A stretch of DNA of 64,000 nucleotides from Gemmatimonadota bacterium (GTDB taxonomy: Bacteria > JAAXHH01), in contig VXTP01000006.1 in the NCBI GenBank assembly GCA_009837395.1, forward strand, positions 1 to 64,000, in the 5' to 3' direction. Each line of letters opens with the position of its first letter. The stretch's first letter is position 1. Made by a program: the position numbers and the translations under genes. The notes under the pieces are model-generated. The model saw only the letters and a program-made list of their open reading frames with translations. It was not told the DNA's origin and did no database searches. Below, one piece after another: positions 9,245 through 18,315 of this stretch.

Positions 9245-10030
9245 TCAACCCCAGCGGTACTCCGGCGGATCGAATACAAACCCGTGGAAGAAGCGCCGAT
9301 GCCGAGGCGTGAGGCTGTTCAGGAAATCCCTGTCGTACCGCCACTGCTCCGCGCATGCCAGCATCCACGGGTGTTCGTAGCCGTAGTAGAGGATCACCCG
9401 CTTGCCCCTGCGCCGCGTGAACGGGCCGGCCGTATGCCACACCCCGTTGTGGAAGAGCACGGCCGTGCCGGGCCGTCCGCAGATCTGTACGGCTCCGGGC
9501 ATGCCGTTCTTCGCGTCCGGCTCGACCAGGGACTTGTGGCTGCCCGGTACCAGGGTCAGGTTGCCCTGGTCGGGTTCGGTCATGTCACTCAGGTAGTACC
9601 CCACCTTGAACTGCAATAGCGGAACGTGCGGCCGGAAGTCGCGAAATCCGTCCTGGATCCCGTCCGTGTGCCAGCCCTGGCCGTGATGCTCTTCGGGTTC
9701 GATTTCGTAGATGGCGTCGGTCGAATGCAGATGGGGCATCTCGTTGAACAGGCCGTGGACATAATCCATCATCGGCTCGTAGTCGAGCATGTCCAGGTAA
9801 AGCGGGTCTTCGGCCAGCAGGTGCATGACCCGTGCGTTGGCCGAATCCAGTTTGTCGTCAAAGGCCGGTTCATGCGCTCGACGGAACCCCGGGTCGCGGC
9901 GCCGCGTAATCGTCCGTTCCAGCGCGGCGTTGAGCACGTCGACCAGGGAATCAGGAAGGAAACCCTCCAGTACCAGGTAGCCGTTCGTGTCGAAGAGGAA
10001 GCGTTCGGCGTCCGTGGGGTGGTTAGGCAT
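9245..10030 (-). CDS. Phytanoyl-CoA dioxygenase (PhyH) family protein
   Basis: A 261-residue Fe(II)/2-oxoglutarate-type oxygenase of the PhyH family. The facial triad is visible as His121-Thr-Asp123 (WHTDG) and the distal His199 (VWHTAGP), with Arg211 placed to bind the 2-oxoglutarate carboxylate. Length is typical. Members hydroxylate very diverse small molecules, so the substrate cannot be assigned. It lies alone on the minus strand, 55 nt downstream of the large LRR lipoprotein start and divergent from the amidohydrolase at 10220. The other two PhyH proteins in this window are clearly different in sequence, so these are not recent copies. Confidence 0.88.
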   Translation of the reverse strand: MPNHPTDAERFLFDTNGYLVLEGFLPDSLVDVLNAALERTITRRRDPGFRRAHEPAFDDKLDSANARVMHLLAEDPLYLDMLDYEPMMDYVHGLFNEMPHLHSTDAIYEIEPEEHHGQGWHTDGIQDGFRDFRPHVPLLQFKVGYYLSDMTEPDQGNLTLVPGSHKSLVEPDAKNGMPGAVQICGRPGTAVLFHNGVWHTAGPFTRRRGKRVILYYGYEHPWMLACAEQWRYDRDFLNSLTPRHRRFFHGFVFDPPEYRWG

Positions 10031-10219
10031 ATACCGGATCCATTTAAATGTCGTCCGTCGTGATCAATCTTCCAACATCCTTAACGACATGGTATTTATC
10101 CGTCAAGCCCATTCAGAATCAACATGCAGGAATGAAGTTGCGGGCTTGCAGCCATACTTGTTCATTATGCGTCTTCCAGGGATTCGACAGTTCATTCCAG
10201 GTGAACTTCGAGGTATGTA

Positions 10220-11335
10220 ATGATCTACGACGGTCATGCCTATTGCTTTCCTTCTCCGGACGAAATCGGTGGTTTCGACGATCGTGCCGAATTCCATCGT
10301 CACCTGCAAATGTTCATGGCCCAGGCCCGGCAGCAGCCCGTCTGGCGGCGTGACGACCGCGCGCCGGACGACGCTACGGGGCTCTACGATCCTGATCGTC
10401 CGTGGCGCTTCGACGGTCTACGGGACGCGGACTTCCGCACTGGAAAACACGGCCTGGCCGAGTGGACGGTCGATGGCGAGGATTACGTCAAGCAAGCGCT
10501 GCCGCCGTGGACGGAGGGCTTCTCCTTTTCACCGGAATACCTGGTGGCGGAAATGGACTATGCCGGCGTCGACCGGGCTCTCCTGCACCGCACGCCCTAC
10601 ATGGGGCTCGACGACGGTTACATTGCGGAATGCTGCATGCGCTATCCGGAGCGGATCCAGGGACTGGTCCAGGTACCTGAATGGTGGATACCGGATCGGA
10701 CCGGCGAGGCCATTGAGAAATTGGAACGGGCGGTCGGCGTACACGGGCTTTCAGGCCTTCAGTTCGCACCCTTTCACCGGCCGCTCTACGACCTCTCCGC
10801 CGAGTGGACCGGGCCCGATTTCGACCCGTTCTGGCAAGCGGTGACCGGGCTGGATATACCGGTGTTTTTTACGCTCGGAGCAGTCGGTTCTCCATCCGCT
10901 TACATCGAAGAGTTACGATCGTTGCGTGCCTGGATGGACCGATTCCCCGACGTCGACGTGATCGTGACGCACGGATTCCCCTGGCGGATGTTTGCCGAAG
11001 GCGACCGAATCAACGTCCCCGACGAAGTGTACGAAGCCGCTCCAGCGGACCATCCCCGCTTTCACATCCAGATCCTCTTTGCCGTTTTCCTGCAGTCGCG
11101 CTGGGACTACCCCATGCCCCAGATGAGGCCCGTCCTGGAGAAGATGGTCGAACGCTTCGGCGCCGATCGCATCCTGTGGGGAACGGACATCCCCATCGTG
11201 CTGCTGCACTGGACCTATCGCCAGAGCCTCGACTACGTGCGGCGATATTGCCCGTTCCTGGACGAGGACGAGATGGCGGCGATCCTCGGTGGCAATATGG
11301 AACGGATTATGGGAATGGGCGGGTTGGCCGGGTAG
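10220..11335 (+). CDS. Amidohydrolase-related (amidohydrolase 2 family) protein
   Basis: A 371-residue TIM-barrel metal hydrolase or decarboxylase of the amidohydrolase 2 type (the ACMSD/gamma-resorcylate decarboxylase group). The ATG at 10220 follows a weak AGG site. The strand 1 motif is D-G-H-A-Y: the second histidine of the usual HxH is replaced by tyrosine. Later elements are kept: 'VIVTHG' around residue 252 and 'ILWGTDIP' around residue 318, the last carrying the metal-binding aspartate. Altered metal loading or a changed reaction is therefore possible. It is divergent from the PhyH gene at 9245-10030; PhyH and amidohydrolase 2 genes also lie side by side at 29-31 kb. Confidence 0.82.
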   Translation: MIYDGHAYCFPSPDEIGGFDDRAEFHRHLQMFMAQARQQPVWRRDDRAPDDATGLYDPDRPWRFDGLRDADFRTGKHGLAEWTVDGEDYVKQALPPWTEGFSFSPEYLVAEMDYAGVDRALLHRTPYMGLDDGYIAECCMRYPERIQGLVQVPEWWIPDRTGEAIEKLERAVGVHGLSGLQFAPFHRPLYDLSAEWTGPDFDPFWQAVTGLDIPVFFTLGAVGSPSAYIEELRSLRAWMDRFPDVDVIVTHGFPWRMFAEGDRINVPDEVYEAAPADHPRFHIQILFAVFLQSRWDYPMPQMRPVLEKMVERFGADRILWGTDIPIVLLHWTYRQSLDYVRRYCPFLDEDEMAAILGGNMERIMGMGGLAG

Positions 11336-11409
11336 GGACGAGGCGGGGACTTGTTGGGACCGTTCGGAGTCCGAGCCAACGACTGGGCATGTTGGATATG
11401 CACGGCGGG

Positions 11410-12567
11410 CTAACTCACACTCCGGCCCAGACGGCCGTCTTCCTCGGCGAGCCATTCCGCATAGGGGCGCGGCATCGGGGCGGGCAGGCCCAGACCGTGT
11501 TCCTCGCGCCAGCGCAGGAGCGGGTGATCGCGTTCCGCTTGCGGTAGATCCACGCGCCGACCGCGCGCGCCCGATTCGAAAATGCCCATGAGAATCTCTA
11601 ACACGTGGCGGCCTGCGTCACCTGAGCACTCGTGCGTACGGCCCTCGTCGAGCGCCTGCACGTACTCATCGACGTACTGATAGTCCTCCACCGAAGCCGG
11701 ACCGGCCGAATCGTAGTGCTCCGGCACGATGGGGTCCAGCGGCTGCCACTCGGCCTGGCCGGGGGCAAAGTGCGGCGTGGACAGAAACCACGGAGCGCCG
11801 CTTTTCCAGTGGAGCCGGCCTTCGGTACCGTAGATCTCGATCATATAGGCTGTCGAATCCATCACGGGGAAGCGGTGCTGCAAGAGGACACCCGAAATCC
11901 CGCGTTCGAAGGCAAGGGCCGCGGTCACGTGTTCACCGGCAATGTAGCCCATGCCACTCGGCGACGGCAGCACATCCTCGGGCGTGATCGGACGGCCATC
12001 GGTCAAGGCCACGGCCTGCACGCTTCGCACCGGCCCGGCCACACCGAGCATGGCATTGAGAGAGTGCGTGGCGATGTTCATCAGGCCGTAGCCGCCGTAG
12101 TAGCCTTTGCCGCTGCCCTGTATAAAGCGCAAGTCTCCGATCCGGCCCTCGGCGATCACCGCTTTGACCGCCTGAAGCGCGCCACCGGTGCGCCCCTGGT
12201 GATGGACGGCCACCTGCACGCCTTTATCCGCGGCTTTGGCCAGCACCGCGTCGGCCTCGGCCAGGGTCGTGCAGATCGGCTTTTCAATGTCGATGTGGAC
12301 GCCGTGCTCCAGCACGCGCATAGCCAGCGGATAGTGGAATTCGGTACCCGTGGGAATGGCGACAATATCTGGAGCCTCGGCCTCGATCATCCGGTCGAGA
12401 TCGTCGTAACGAGCCGCAACCCCCAGTTCGTCGCCGAGGATCGCCAGCAGTTCGGGAACGAGGTCGCAAAGTGCCACAACCTCGGTGCGGGGATGCTGAT
12501 GGTATGCGCGGCCCGCGGCCGTGCCCCGGCCTCGGCAGCCCAGAATAGCGACTCGGTACGGTTTCAT
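11410..12567 (-). CDS. Gfo/Idh/MocA family oxidoreductase
   Basis: A 385-residue NAD(P)-dependent sugar/polyol dehydrogenase-like protein. The N-terminal Rossmann fold shows 'AILGCRGRG' at 7-15, and the catalytic EKP motif is at 95-97. An 'ATHSLN' segment near 165 supplies the usual active-site histidine. The ATG at 12567 is preceded by a GGAG ribosome site at normal spacing. It stands alone, convergent with the amidohydrolase upstream on the plus strand. Substrate unknown; family members oxidise inositols, glucose, and uronic or amino sugars. Confidence 0.87.
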   Translation of the reverse strand: MKPYRVAILGCRGRGTAAGRAYHQHPRTEVVALCDLVPELLAILGDELGVAARYDDLDRMIEAEAPDIVAIPTGTEFHYPLAMRVLEHGVHIDIEKPICTTLAEADAVLAKAADKGVQVAVHHQGRTGGALQAVKAVIAEGRIGDLRFIQGSGKGYYGGYGLMNIATHSLNAMLGVAGPVRSVQAVALTDGRPITPEDVLPSPSGMGYIAGEHVTAALAFERGISGVLLQHRFPVMDSTAYMIEIYGTEGRLHWKSGAPWFLSTPHFAPGQAEWQPLDPIVPEHYDSAGPASVEDYQYVDEYVQALDEGRTHECSGDAGRHVLEILMGIFESGARGRRVDLPQAERDHPLLRWREEHGLGLPAPMPRPYAEWLAEEDGRLGRSVS

Positions 12568-12806
12568 GGCGCGATCTCCATTTCCGGCTACAGAACTCGA
12601 GAATAGAATGTGTTACGGCTACTATATAGATTATCCGGGAAATTCACACGTGGTATCGGATGAAATGAACACCACCCGGACGGTTAGATAATGAAGTCGC
12701 CAGCTCGGTCATTCGACAGATTCGGAAGGGGAACTGTTCGCGAAGTGATTCGTTCTCCATATTGAGTAGTATGGCTCTTTTCTGTGTCTGAAAGAAAGGT
12801 AATCTC

Positions 12807-13274
12807 ATGCGATACCTGGTAGCGGCGTTATGCATGGTTGCGGTGCTGTGTATCTCATTTTCACTCCTGGCCTGTGACGACCGCGATCCTATAGTTGGAT
12901 CAGACAACAATGGCGACCAGCGAACCGAGGAGGACGAGCAACCGACGGAGGAAGACGAACCGCGGACCGAGGAAGGCGACCAGGCGAAGCTCATGATGAT
13001 GCGCCAGGAAATCGACGCGCTCATCGGCGACGCTGCGGGAGTGTCGATTGATGACTGTCGCAGCGTGGCCATAGGTTCCAAACCCTGTGGTGGACCCTGG
13101 GCATACATAGTTTACTCCGCTTCATCCACCGATCCGACGGAACTGGCCAACCGGCTGGCGGAATACAACGCCTTTGAAGCCGAGATGAATGCGCTTTACG
13201 GGTACGTTTCCGACTGCTCGATTCCAAATATGCCTGTTCTGGTGTTTAAGGATGGACGATGCGGTACCGAGTGA
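12807..13274 (+). CDS. Small acidic lipoprotein of unknown function
   Basis: A 155-residue predicted lipoprotein: hydrophobic signal with lipobox LLAC and Cys23. Residues about 35-58 form an acidic run with three imperfect copies of a 'TEEDE' unit, mirrored by imperfect repeats in the DNA. The C-terminal domain has five cysteines (in 'DDCRS', 'KPCGGPW', 'SDCSIP' and 'RCGTE' contexts), suggesting disulphide bonds outside the cytoplasm. An AAGG ribosome site precedes the ATG. It lies in a small plus-strand island between minus-strand genes. No family recognised. Confidence 0.75.
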   Translation: MRYLVAALCMVAVLCISFSLLACDDRDPIVGSDNNGDQRTEEDEQPTEEDEPRTEEGDQAKLMMMRQEIDALIGDAAGVSIDDCRSVAIGSKPCGGPWAYIVYSASSTDPTELANRLAEYNAFEAEMNALYGYVSDCSIPNMPVLVFKDGRCGTE

Positions 13275-13404
13275 CGGCTTGCCCTAAAACGACGTCGATC
13301 CACTCGAACAGCGCTGACTAAGCAAGCGAATGGTTGATCACTGCGCATCGAAATCCATCAGGTACGTTACGGAGGCAGGGCGGCGCCGGACAACCAGCCG
13401 GGAT

Positions 13405-13971
13405 TCAGTCACTTTCCATGAGCTCCAGCAACCGGGTCGTCGTGTTCCAGTTGCGGACGGTAACGCGCTGGTACACGGGCATCGACGCGAGACGGCTGAG
13501 ATAGCTTCGCGAGGCCTGGTCGATCCGTCTGGAAAAGTAGAGCACACCGGTGCCCGCCCAGGCTTCATCCACGCCGGGCCTGGTGGGGACGCCCTCCATG
13601 GCGGCAGTTGACGTAAGGGGCGCCTTAAGAAAGATCACGTCGTAGCGGTACGTCTCCGGCTGTTCTCCAAACCCCACCGGCGCATCGGAAACCACTGCCC
13701 GCATCTGCTTTCGAGAGCGCATCACGACACTCGCTTCGTAGTCGAACGACTCGGAAAGTATCCCTTCGATTTTCTTCGTCAGGATTCTGAGACCGGTGGA
13801 AGGCGAGCGGAAGATCACGTTCCCGCTCTGGATATAGGTGGCGACATCGCGAAAGCCTTCGGCCTCGAAGCAACTCCGGAGATCCGCCATCTTGATGATG
13901 TTCTTGCCGCCGACATTGATACCGCGCAGCAGGGCCAGGTAAGTTTCGTCCGAGGGGTTTTGTGCGGTCAT
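13405..13971 (-). CDS. DUF1697 family protein
   Basis: This 188-residue protein matches the DUF1697 family: an N-terminal 'LLRGINVGGKN' stretch, then 'YIQSGNVIF' near residue 45, and a typical total length. A GAGG ribosome site precedes the ATG. The family is widespread but has no established biochemical role. The gene ends beside the small lipoprotein gene (convergent) and starts about 35 nt after the stop of the EEP-fold gene on the same strand. Confidence 0.85.
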   Translation of the reverse strand: MTAQNPSDETYLALLRGINVGGKNIIKMADLRSCFEAEGFRDVATYIQSGNVIFRSPSTGLRILTKKIEGILSESFDYEASVVMRSRKQMRAVVSDAPVGFGEQPETYRYDVIFLKAPLTSTAAMEGVPTRPGVDEAWAGTGVLYFSRRIDQASRSYLSRLASMPVYQRVTVRNWNTTTRLLELMESD

Positions 13972-14004
13972 GTCGTACCTCGTTAATCTGAAGACACGCT
14001 ACAG

Positions 14005-14826
14005 CTACGATACCTTGATCTCAATCCTGCAGTGATCGCTTGGCCCCCACTCTTCGGGGCGGTTCAAGGCACGTACGTCGACGGAATTGGCCATGCTTTC
14101 GGACGCGAATACGTAGTCCAGTTGACTCGTCGCTGTCTCGGGCGTCTGAGAAGAATGGATATACGTAGGAACGTTCTTGCTGTCATCTGGCAGCTCGTCG
14201 GGCCAGGGATCGGCCTGGCGGCCATGAGGATGCTGCGGGCCAACTAACGGGAGTCCCAGGGCGCGCATCCTGTTAAAAACCGTGTCATATCGTCCCTTCC
14301 AGTAACCGCCCTTGTCTTCGCCGTAGCCGTGGTAGATGGTGAGATCGCCAGCGGCGACGATACGGTGTCCCCGCTGGTTGCCTATGAGTAGGGACAGGTC
14401 GGAGATGACGCGGTGGATGGACGCATCTACGATGTTCCATGACATTTTACCGGTGGAACGATGTGGTTTCTCGAATTCCGGGCAGAATGAGACTGCGGTG
14501 AAAGGACGACCGCTAAAAGGAGTGATTATAGCAGCGGCTATGCTACCTGGCTGGCTTTCAACTAAATCACCGTAATTTGCGCTGGGTATTGGAACAGGCT
14601 CAAGCCATTCGATCTCGACTCCCTCTGATAGTTTAACGATAGCACATCTCGATATTCCCTTCCCTCTGGCATCATAGAATGGCGAAGGATCCACTTCGAC
14701 CTTATCGGAAACATCCTTTGGAGGAACTCTGGCTTCCTGTAACAGAGCCACATCCGCATCCGCTCCGACCAACGATCGCCAGGCAGCATGTCGATGCGCG
14801 ATGTTCCAGCAGACTAATTTGATCAA
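14005..14826 (-). CDS. Endonuclease/exonuclease/phosphatase (EEP) fold protein
   Basis: A 273-residue EEP-superfamily hydrolase, the DNase I/Mg-dependent phosphodiesterase fold. The expected motifs are in order: 'VCWNIA' (Asn8), 'VALLQEA' (Glu31, metal ligand), 'AAGDLT', 'QLDYVF' and 'PSDHC' near the C-terminus (catalytic Asp-His). The usual GDxN asparagine is threonine here (GDLT), so activity may be altered. The start is a TTG at 14826 that overlaps the stop of the upstream small HTH-like gene by 4 nt (TTGA), indicating translational coupling. Whether it acts on DNA, RNA or a lipid cannot be told. Confidence 0.78.
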   Translation of the reverse strand: MIKLVCWNIAHRHAAWRSLVGADADVALLQEARVPPKDVSDKVEVDPSPFYDARGKGISRCAIVKLSEGVEIEWLEPVPIPSANYGDLVESQPGSIAAAIITPFSGRPFTAVSFCPEFEKPHRSTGKMSWNIVDASIHRVISDLSLLIGNQRGHRIVAAGDLTIYHGYGEDKGGYWKGRYDTVFNRMRALGLPLVGPQHPHGRQADPWPDELPDDSKNVPTYIHSSQTPETATSQLDYVFASESMANSVDVRALNRPEEWGPSDHCRIEIKVS

Positions 14827-15011
14827 TTCGCATCTCCATTACTTTGACTAATTGTTTCGTCTCCCAATAGGTCCTTCTGCGACTTACCCAACCGATCACT
14901 AGCGAGTTTAATTCTTACGGCCAATTCGGCCATCTGCCTCTCCTCTTCATACAATCTACGAAAGCAATCGTCTTTGAGCTTCTGCTCGATATGAGCGGCG
15001 TAAGTTTGCAT
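14823..15011 (-). CDS. Truncated HTH (XRE/HigA-like) protein coupled to the EEP gene
   Basis: A 62-residue protein. Residues 5-45 resemble the front half of small XRE-type antitoxins: a charged 'QKLKDDCFRRLYEEE' helix, then 'LAVRIKLASDRLG.SQKDLL', which matches helix 1 and the start of helix 2 of the HTH. The recognition helix is absent and the frame ends in a short polar tail. A good AAGGAAG site precedes the ATG. A second frame on the same strand (14899 downward) carries 'KQLVKVMEMRIDQISLLE', which resembles the missing recognition helix, so a frameshift is possible. The stop overlaps the EEP start by 4 nt. An antitoxin-like role is inference only. Confidence 0.6.
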   Translation of the reverse strand: MQTYAAHIEQKLKDDCFRRLYEEERQMAELAVRIKLASDRLGKSQKDLLGDETISQSNGDAN

Positions 15012-15272
15012 CAGGGTCTTCCTTTTTGCCGACGTGCATTGAATCGATTAACAACCTTAGCACCCGGTAAAGTTTCGAGCAATAGGTGGACTCCATCCTC
15101 ACTACATCGAAATACGTGTACATACAAGTAGAAAACCTTCGCAGAAGCCACCAGACACGGGCAGTCGGACCATTAAAACGAACGCACCTTGAGATTTGCC
15201 GGACTACACGGTATCATACCTTCCAAACACGACGCTCGAGTAGTTTGCACGGAACCCGCCTTAATTTAACCC

Positions 15273-16595
15273 TTGTCTACATCCCGTTCATCTTACTCAT
15301 CAGACAACACCAGCCCACATCCAAGAGTCGACGGGCAGACCAACTGGACTGACCTCTTGTGGCTAGCAGCTATGAGTTCGTCGTTGTTCCTCGTGCTGCT
15401 GTCTTCCTCGAGCTACGTCGCGTCCCTGCCCTTCATTCGCGCTGAATGGGGGCTGAACAATACGCAGTCTGGTCTGGCCTTTTCGGCCTATCTGGCCGGG
15501 TATGCGGCGTCCTCGCTGTTCGTCATACCCTTTACCGACCGGTTCCGGCCGTACGTAATCATGCTCGTGGGTATCTTCCTGACGGCCGTCAGCGCCGTAC
15601 TGTTCCCCCTGTTGGCGGAAGGGTTATGGTCCGCGAGCGCGCTGCGATTTCTCTATGGCGTCGGGCACGTATGCGTGTACATCACAGGGATCCGGCTCGC
15701 TTCGCTCAGGTTCTCCGAAAGAGGGCGCGGCCTGGCTGTAGGCGTCTTCGTGAGCTCCGGATACGCGGGCACGACGGTTTCATATGTGCTCATGGGCATT
15801 TTGCTGGACCGGTTCGAAAGCTGGGAACCGGCTTATCTCGCCACGACATTGCCCGGTCTCTTGGGCGTTGCGGTCACGTTGCTGCTGGCCATTGAAAGAC
15901 GAACCGTTACACCCAGCAGCGAACGCACCCCAACAATGGCCGGCTGGCTGTCCCTTGCGCCGCTGCGAGACCGCCGGCTGATGCTGGTAATCATGGCCTA
16001 TGCGCTGCACACCGCCGAACTCTTCGTGGCCCGCCTGTGGCTGCCGCTTCTCCTCGTCGCCGCACTCATGATGACGGGGTTTGACTCGGAAGCCGCGGCC
16101 TCGCGTGCCGCCACCCTGGCCGGCTTCATGTTCATGACGGGCATCTTCAGCGTGCTGTTGGGTGGATGGATGTCGGATCGGTTCGGGAGAAACAGGACGG
16201 CGACTTTGATCTTCGCGGTGAGCGGCATCTGTTCTTTTCTCGCCGGTTGGCTGGTCGGACTTCCGATTGCCTGGCTTATTGCGCTGGGTTTCCTATACGG
16301 GTTCTTTACGGCTGCCGATTCCGCCATCTATTCGACGGCCGTCACGGAACTCGCCCCGAGGAACCTGGTCGGGTCCGCACAGGCCGTGCAGTCCTTCATC
16401 GGGTTTGTCGTGGGAACCGGTGCGCCGGTTGTCGCGGGATCGATACTCGACCTTTCCGGTGGGCCGTCGGCGTGGATCCTGGTGTTCAGTTTCAACGGCG
16501 TGCTGGCCGTGGCGGGCATAGCGTGTCTGCTATGGCTCCGGCGGATACCTGTCTCGAGCGTCACTTCCCGGAGCACCGCGCAACGTGCGGATTGA
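15273..16595 (+). CDS. MFS transporter
   Basis: A 12-helix major facilitator superfamily carrier of up to 440 residues. The loop 2-3 motif appears as 'FTDRFRPY' and the equivalent loop 8-9 motif as 'GGWMSDRFGRN', both typical of the superfamily. The start is uncertain: the longest frame begins at a TTG (15273), while an ATG at 15372 would begin inside the first transmembrane helix; neither has a strong ribosome site. The C-terminus ends just after helix 12. It is not in an operon, and the substrate cannot be inferred. The 261 nt upstream are AT-richer than the rest of the window. Confidence 0.85.
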   Translation: MSTSRSSYSSDNTSPHPRVDGQTNWTDLLWLAAMSSSLFLVLLSSSSYVASLPFIRAEWGLNNTQSGLAFSAYLAGYAASSLFVIPFTDRFRPYVIMLVGIFLTAVSAVLFPLLAEGLWSASALRFLYGVGHVCVYITGIRLASLRFSERGRGLAVGVFVSSGYAGTTVSYVLMGILLDRFESWEPAYLATTLPGLLGVAVTLLLAIERRTVTPSSERTPTMAGWLSLAPLRDRRLMLVIMAYALHTAELFVARLWLPLLLVAALMMTGFDSEAAASRAATLAGFMFMTGIFSVLLGGWMSDRFGRNRTATLIFAVSGICSFLAGWLVGLPIAWLIALGFLYGFFTAADSAIYSTAVTELAPRNLVGSAQAVQSFIGFVVGTGAPVVAGSILDLSGGPSAWILVFSFNGVLAVAGIACLLWLRRIPVSSVTSRSTAQRAD

Positions 16596-16780
16596 AGGCA
16601 CGCAACACGCTGGTTTAAAGGGTTGATTACTAAAAAACACAACAAATTCGCTGACTATGGCAATTGTTGCTTTCTATCTATGCGACCGAACCGTAAATTA
16701 ACACCCCGCCGACTTACCAGACTCGCACCGAGAAGTACATAACCATTAAATTTGCATAGCACTTACCACCGAGCAAGCAA

Positions 16781-18256
16781 ATGCGTCCATTTGAAAATCC
16801 ATCGCGGGCTGTTTCTGTCTCCGGCCCCGGATCGGCAGACTCCGAAACGACGGGCTTTGGATCCATAGGCTCCCACCGCCGCCTTCTTGCCCCATTCGCG
16901 CTACTCCTTACCCTGGCCGTCCTGGTTTCCTGCGGCGAGGATGGCCCTACCTCGCCCGATCCGGTGGATCCGCCACGGGCCGCCAGGATAAACGTTGTTT
17001 CCGGCGACGGGCAGCGCGCGCTTGCCGGTTCGAGTCTGCGGGAACCGGTCGTGGTCCGGGTGCTCGACGAGGAAGAACAGCCCCTGCCCGGTGCGCTCGT
17101 CCTGTTTTCACCCAACCATGGCGTTACCGAACCGACAACCGTCGGAACCGGACCGGACGGCATGGCCGCCACCCACTGGACGCTGGGTTCGACCACCGGA
17201 CTGCAGACGCTGACCGTCACCGCTTCGAGCGCGACCGCCAACGTGAGCGGCCACGCGATCTCCGTGGAAGATTCGCTAGACGTCCTGTTCGCGCCAGCCG
17301 AAGAGGTCGAAATATCGGCGGTCCGGGCCGACTGGGCCTCGCGGGACTTCTCGGCGGCAGGAGGGATGGTCGAGCTCGAAGAAGCCTACAGCATGGGCGG
17401 ATATCCAACCACTCTGCGGGTCGTCTCGCACCAGATCGAGGGCCTGCGTCATTTCGGCGCCATCATCGTGCCAGACGGCGCCGGCGCCGAGGGCCTCCCC
17501 ATACTGCTATTCGCCCATGGCGGTGACAACGGTGTTTCGGTGGAAAGCACGTTGTTCATCTTGACCGTCGCCCTCGGAGAAATGACGGACGACTTCGTCT
17601 ACCTGGTCCCGTCGTTCCGGGACGAACCGCTCAGGTACGATGACCGGTCCTGGCTGTCGGATGGTCCGGCCAGTCCGTGGGACCGGGACGTGGACGACGC
17701 GCTGGCGCTGGTCAACCTCGCAATGGAAACGATACCGGAAGCCCAGACCGACCGGTACTTCGCGGCGGGGGCCAGCAGGGGAGGCGGCGTGGCGATGCTG
17801 ATGGGGATCCGGGATGAGCGTATCGCGGGCCTCATCACGTTCTTCGGACCGACGGATTTCCAGAACGAATGGGCACGCGACATCGCTACGCTTCTGGTGA
17901 GCGGTGTGACCGTCGATCTGCCCGGGGTCGAACACCTGCGCACCACGTACGTCGTACCGTGGTGGACCGGGGACGTTACGCTCCAGGATGCCCGGCTGGC
18001 GCTCATCCGCCGGTCCGCCGTCCTGTTTGCCGAGGATATGCCCCCCTTGCAAGTCCATCACGGCGACATGGACGGGGTGGTTTCCGTCACCCAGGCGGAA
18101 TCCATGATTCAGGCCATGGCGGAGATCGGTCGCGGACCGCCTGAGTTCGAAGCCTATATCTACCCGGGTGGAACGCACGATATCACGTCGATGCCGAGCG
18201 CGATTCCCCGCGCGGTGGTGTTCTTGCGCAATCTCCTTGGAACAAATGGAGAATAA
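16781..18256 (+). CDS. Lipoprotein with Ig-like domain and alpha/beta hydrolase domain
   Basis: A 491-residue protein with an unusually long N-region before a lipoprotein signal (LVSC, Cys51). Residues about 67-160 form an invasin-type Ig-like (Big_1) domain. From about 165 there is an alpha/beta hydrolase of the prolyl-oligopeptidase/esterase type: an oxyanion segment 'LLFAHGG' at 242-248, the nucleophile elbow GASRGG with Ser332, probable acid Asp431 (HHGDMDG) and His466 (GGTHD). The triad is complete. It is likely a surface- or periplasm-anchored esterase or peptidase. It stands as a single plus-strand gene before the Gfo/Idh/MocA gene. Confidence 0.82.
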   Translation: MRPFENPSRAVSVSGPGSADSETTGFGSIGSHRRLLAPFALLLTLAVLVSCGEDGPTSPDPVDPPRAARINVVSGDGQRALAGSSLREPVVVRVLDEEEQPLPGALVLFSPNHGVTEPTTVGTGPDGMAATHWTLGSTTGLQTLTVTASSATANVSGHAISVEDSLDVLFAPAEEVEISAVRADWASRDFSAAGGMVELEEAYSMGGYPTTLRVVSHQIEGLRHFGAIIVPDGAGAEGLPILLFAHGGDNGVSVESTLFILTVALGEMTDDFVYLVPSFRDEPLRYDDRSWLSDGPASPWDRDVDDALALVNLAMETIPEAQTDRYFAAGASRGGGVAMLMGIRDERIAGLITFFGPTDFQNEWARDIATLLVSGVTVDLPGVEHLRTTYVVPWWTGDVTLQDARLALIRRSAVLFAEDMPPLQVHHGDMDGVVSVTQAESMIQAMAEIGRGPPEFEAYIYPGGTHDITSMPSAIPRAVVFLRNLLGTNGE

Positions 18257-18315
18257 CCCGGGCAGCGGCTAACGAAGCGGACTGCAAAGGCGTCTGAGCG
18301 CGTCATGAGGTGGAC

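Noticed and set aside
15012-15272. Small gene (88 codons, plus strand) ahead of the MFS gene
   Set aside because: The open frame at 15086-15352 lacks a ribosome site, overlaps the MFS start region and has no coding-like composition.
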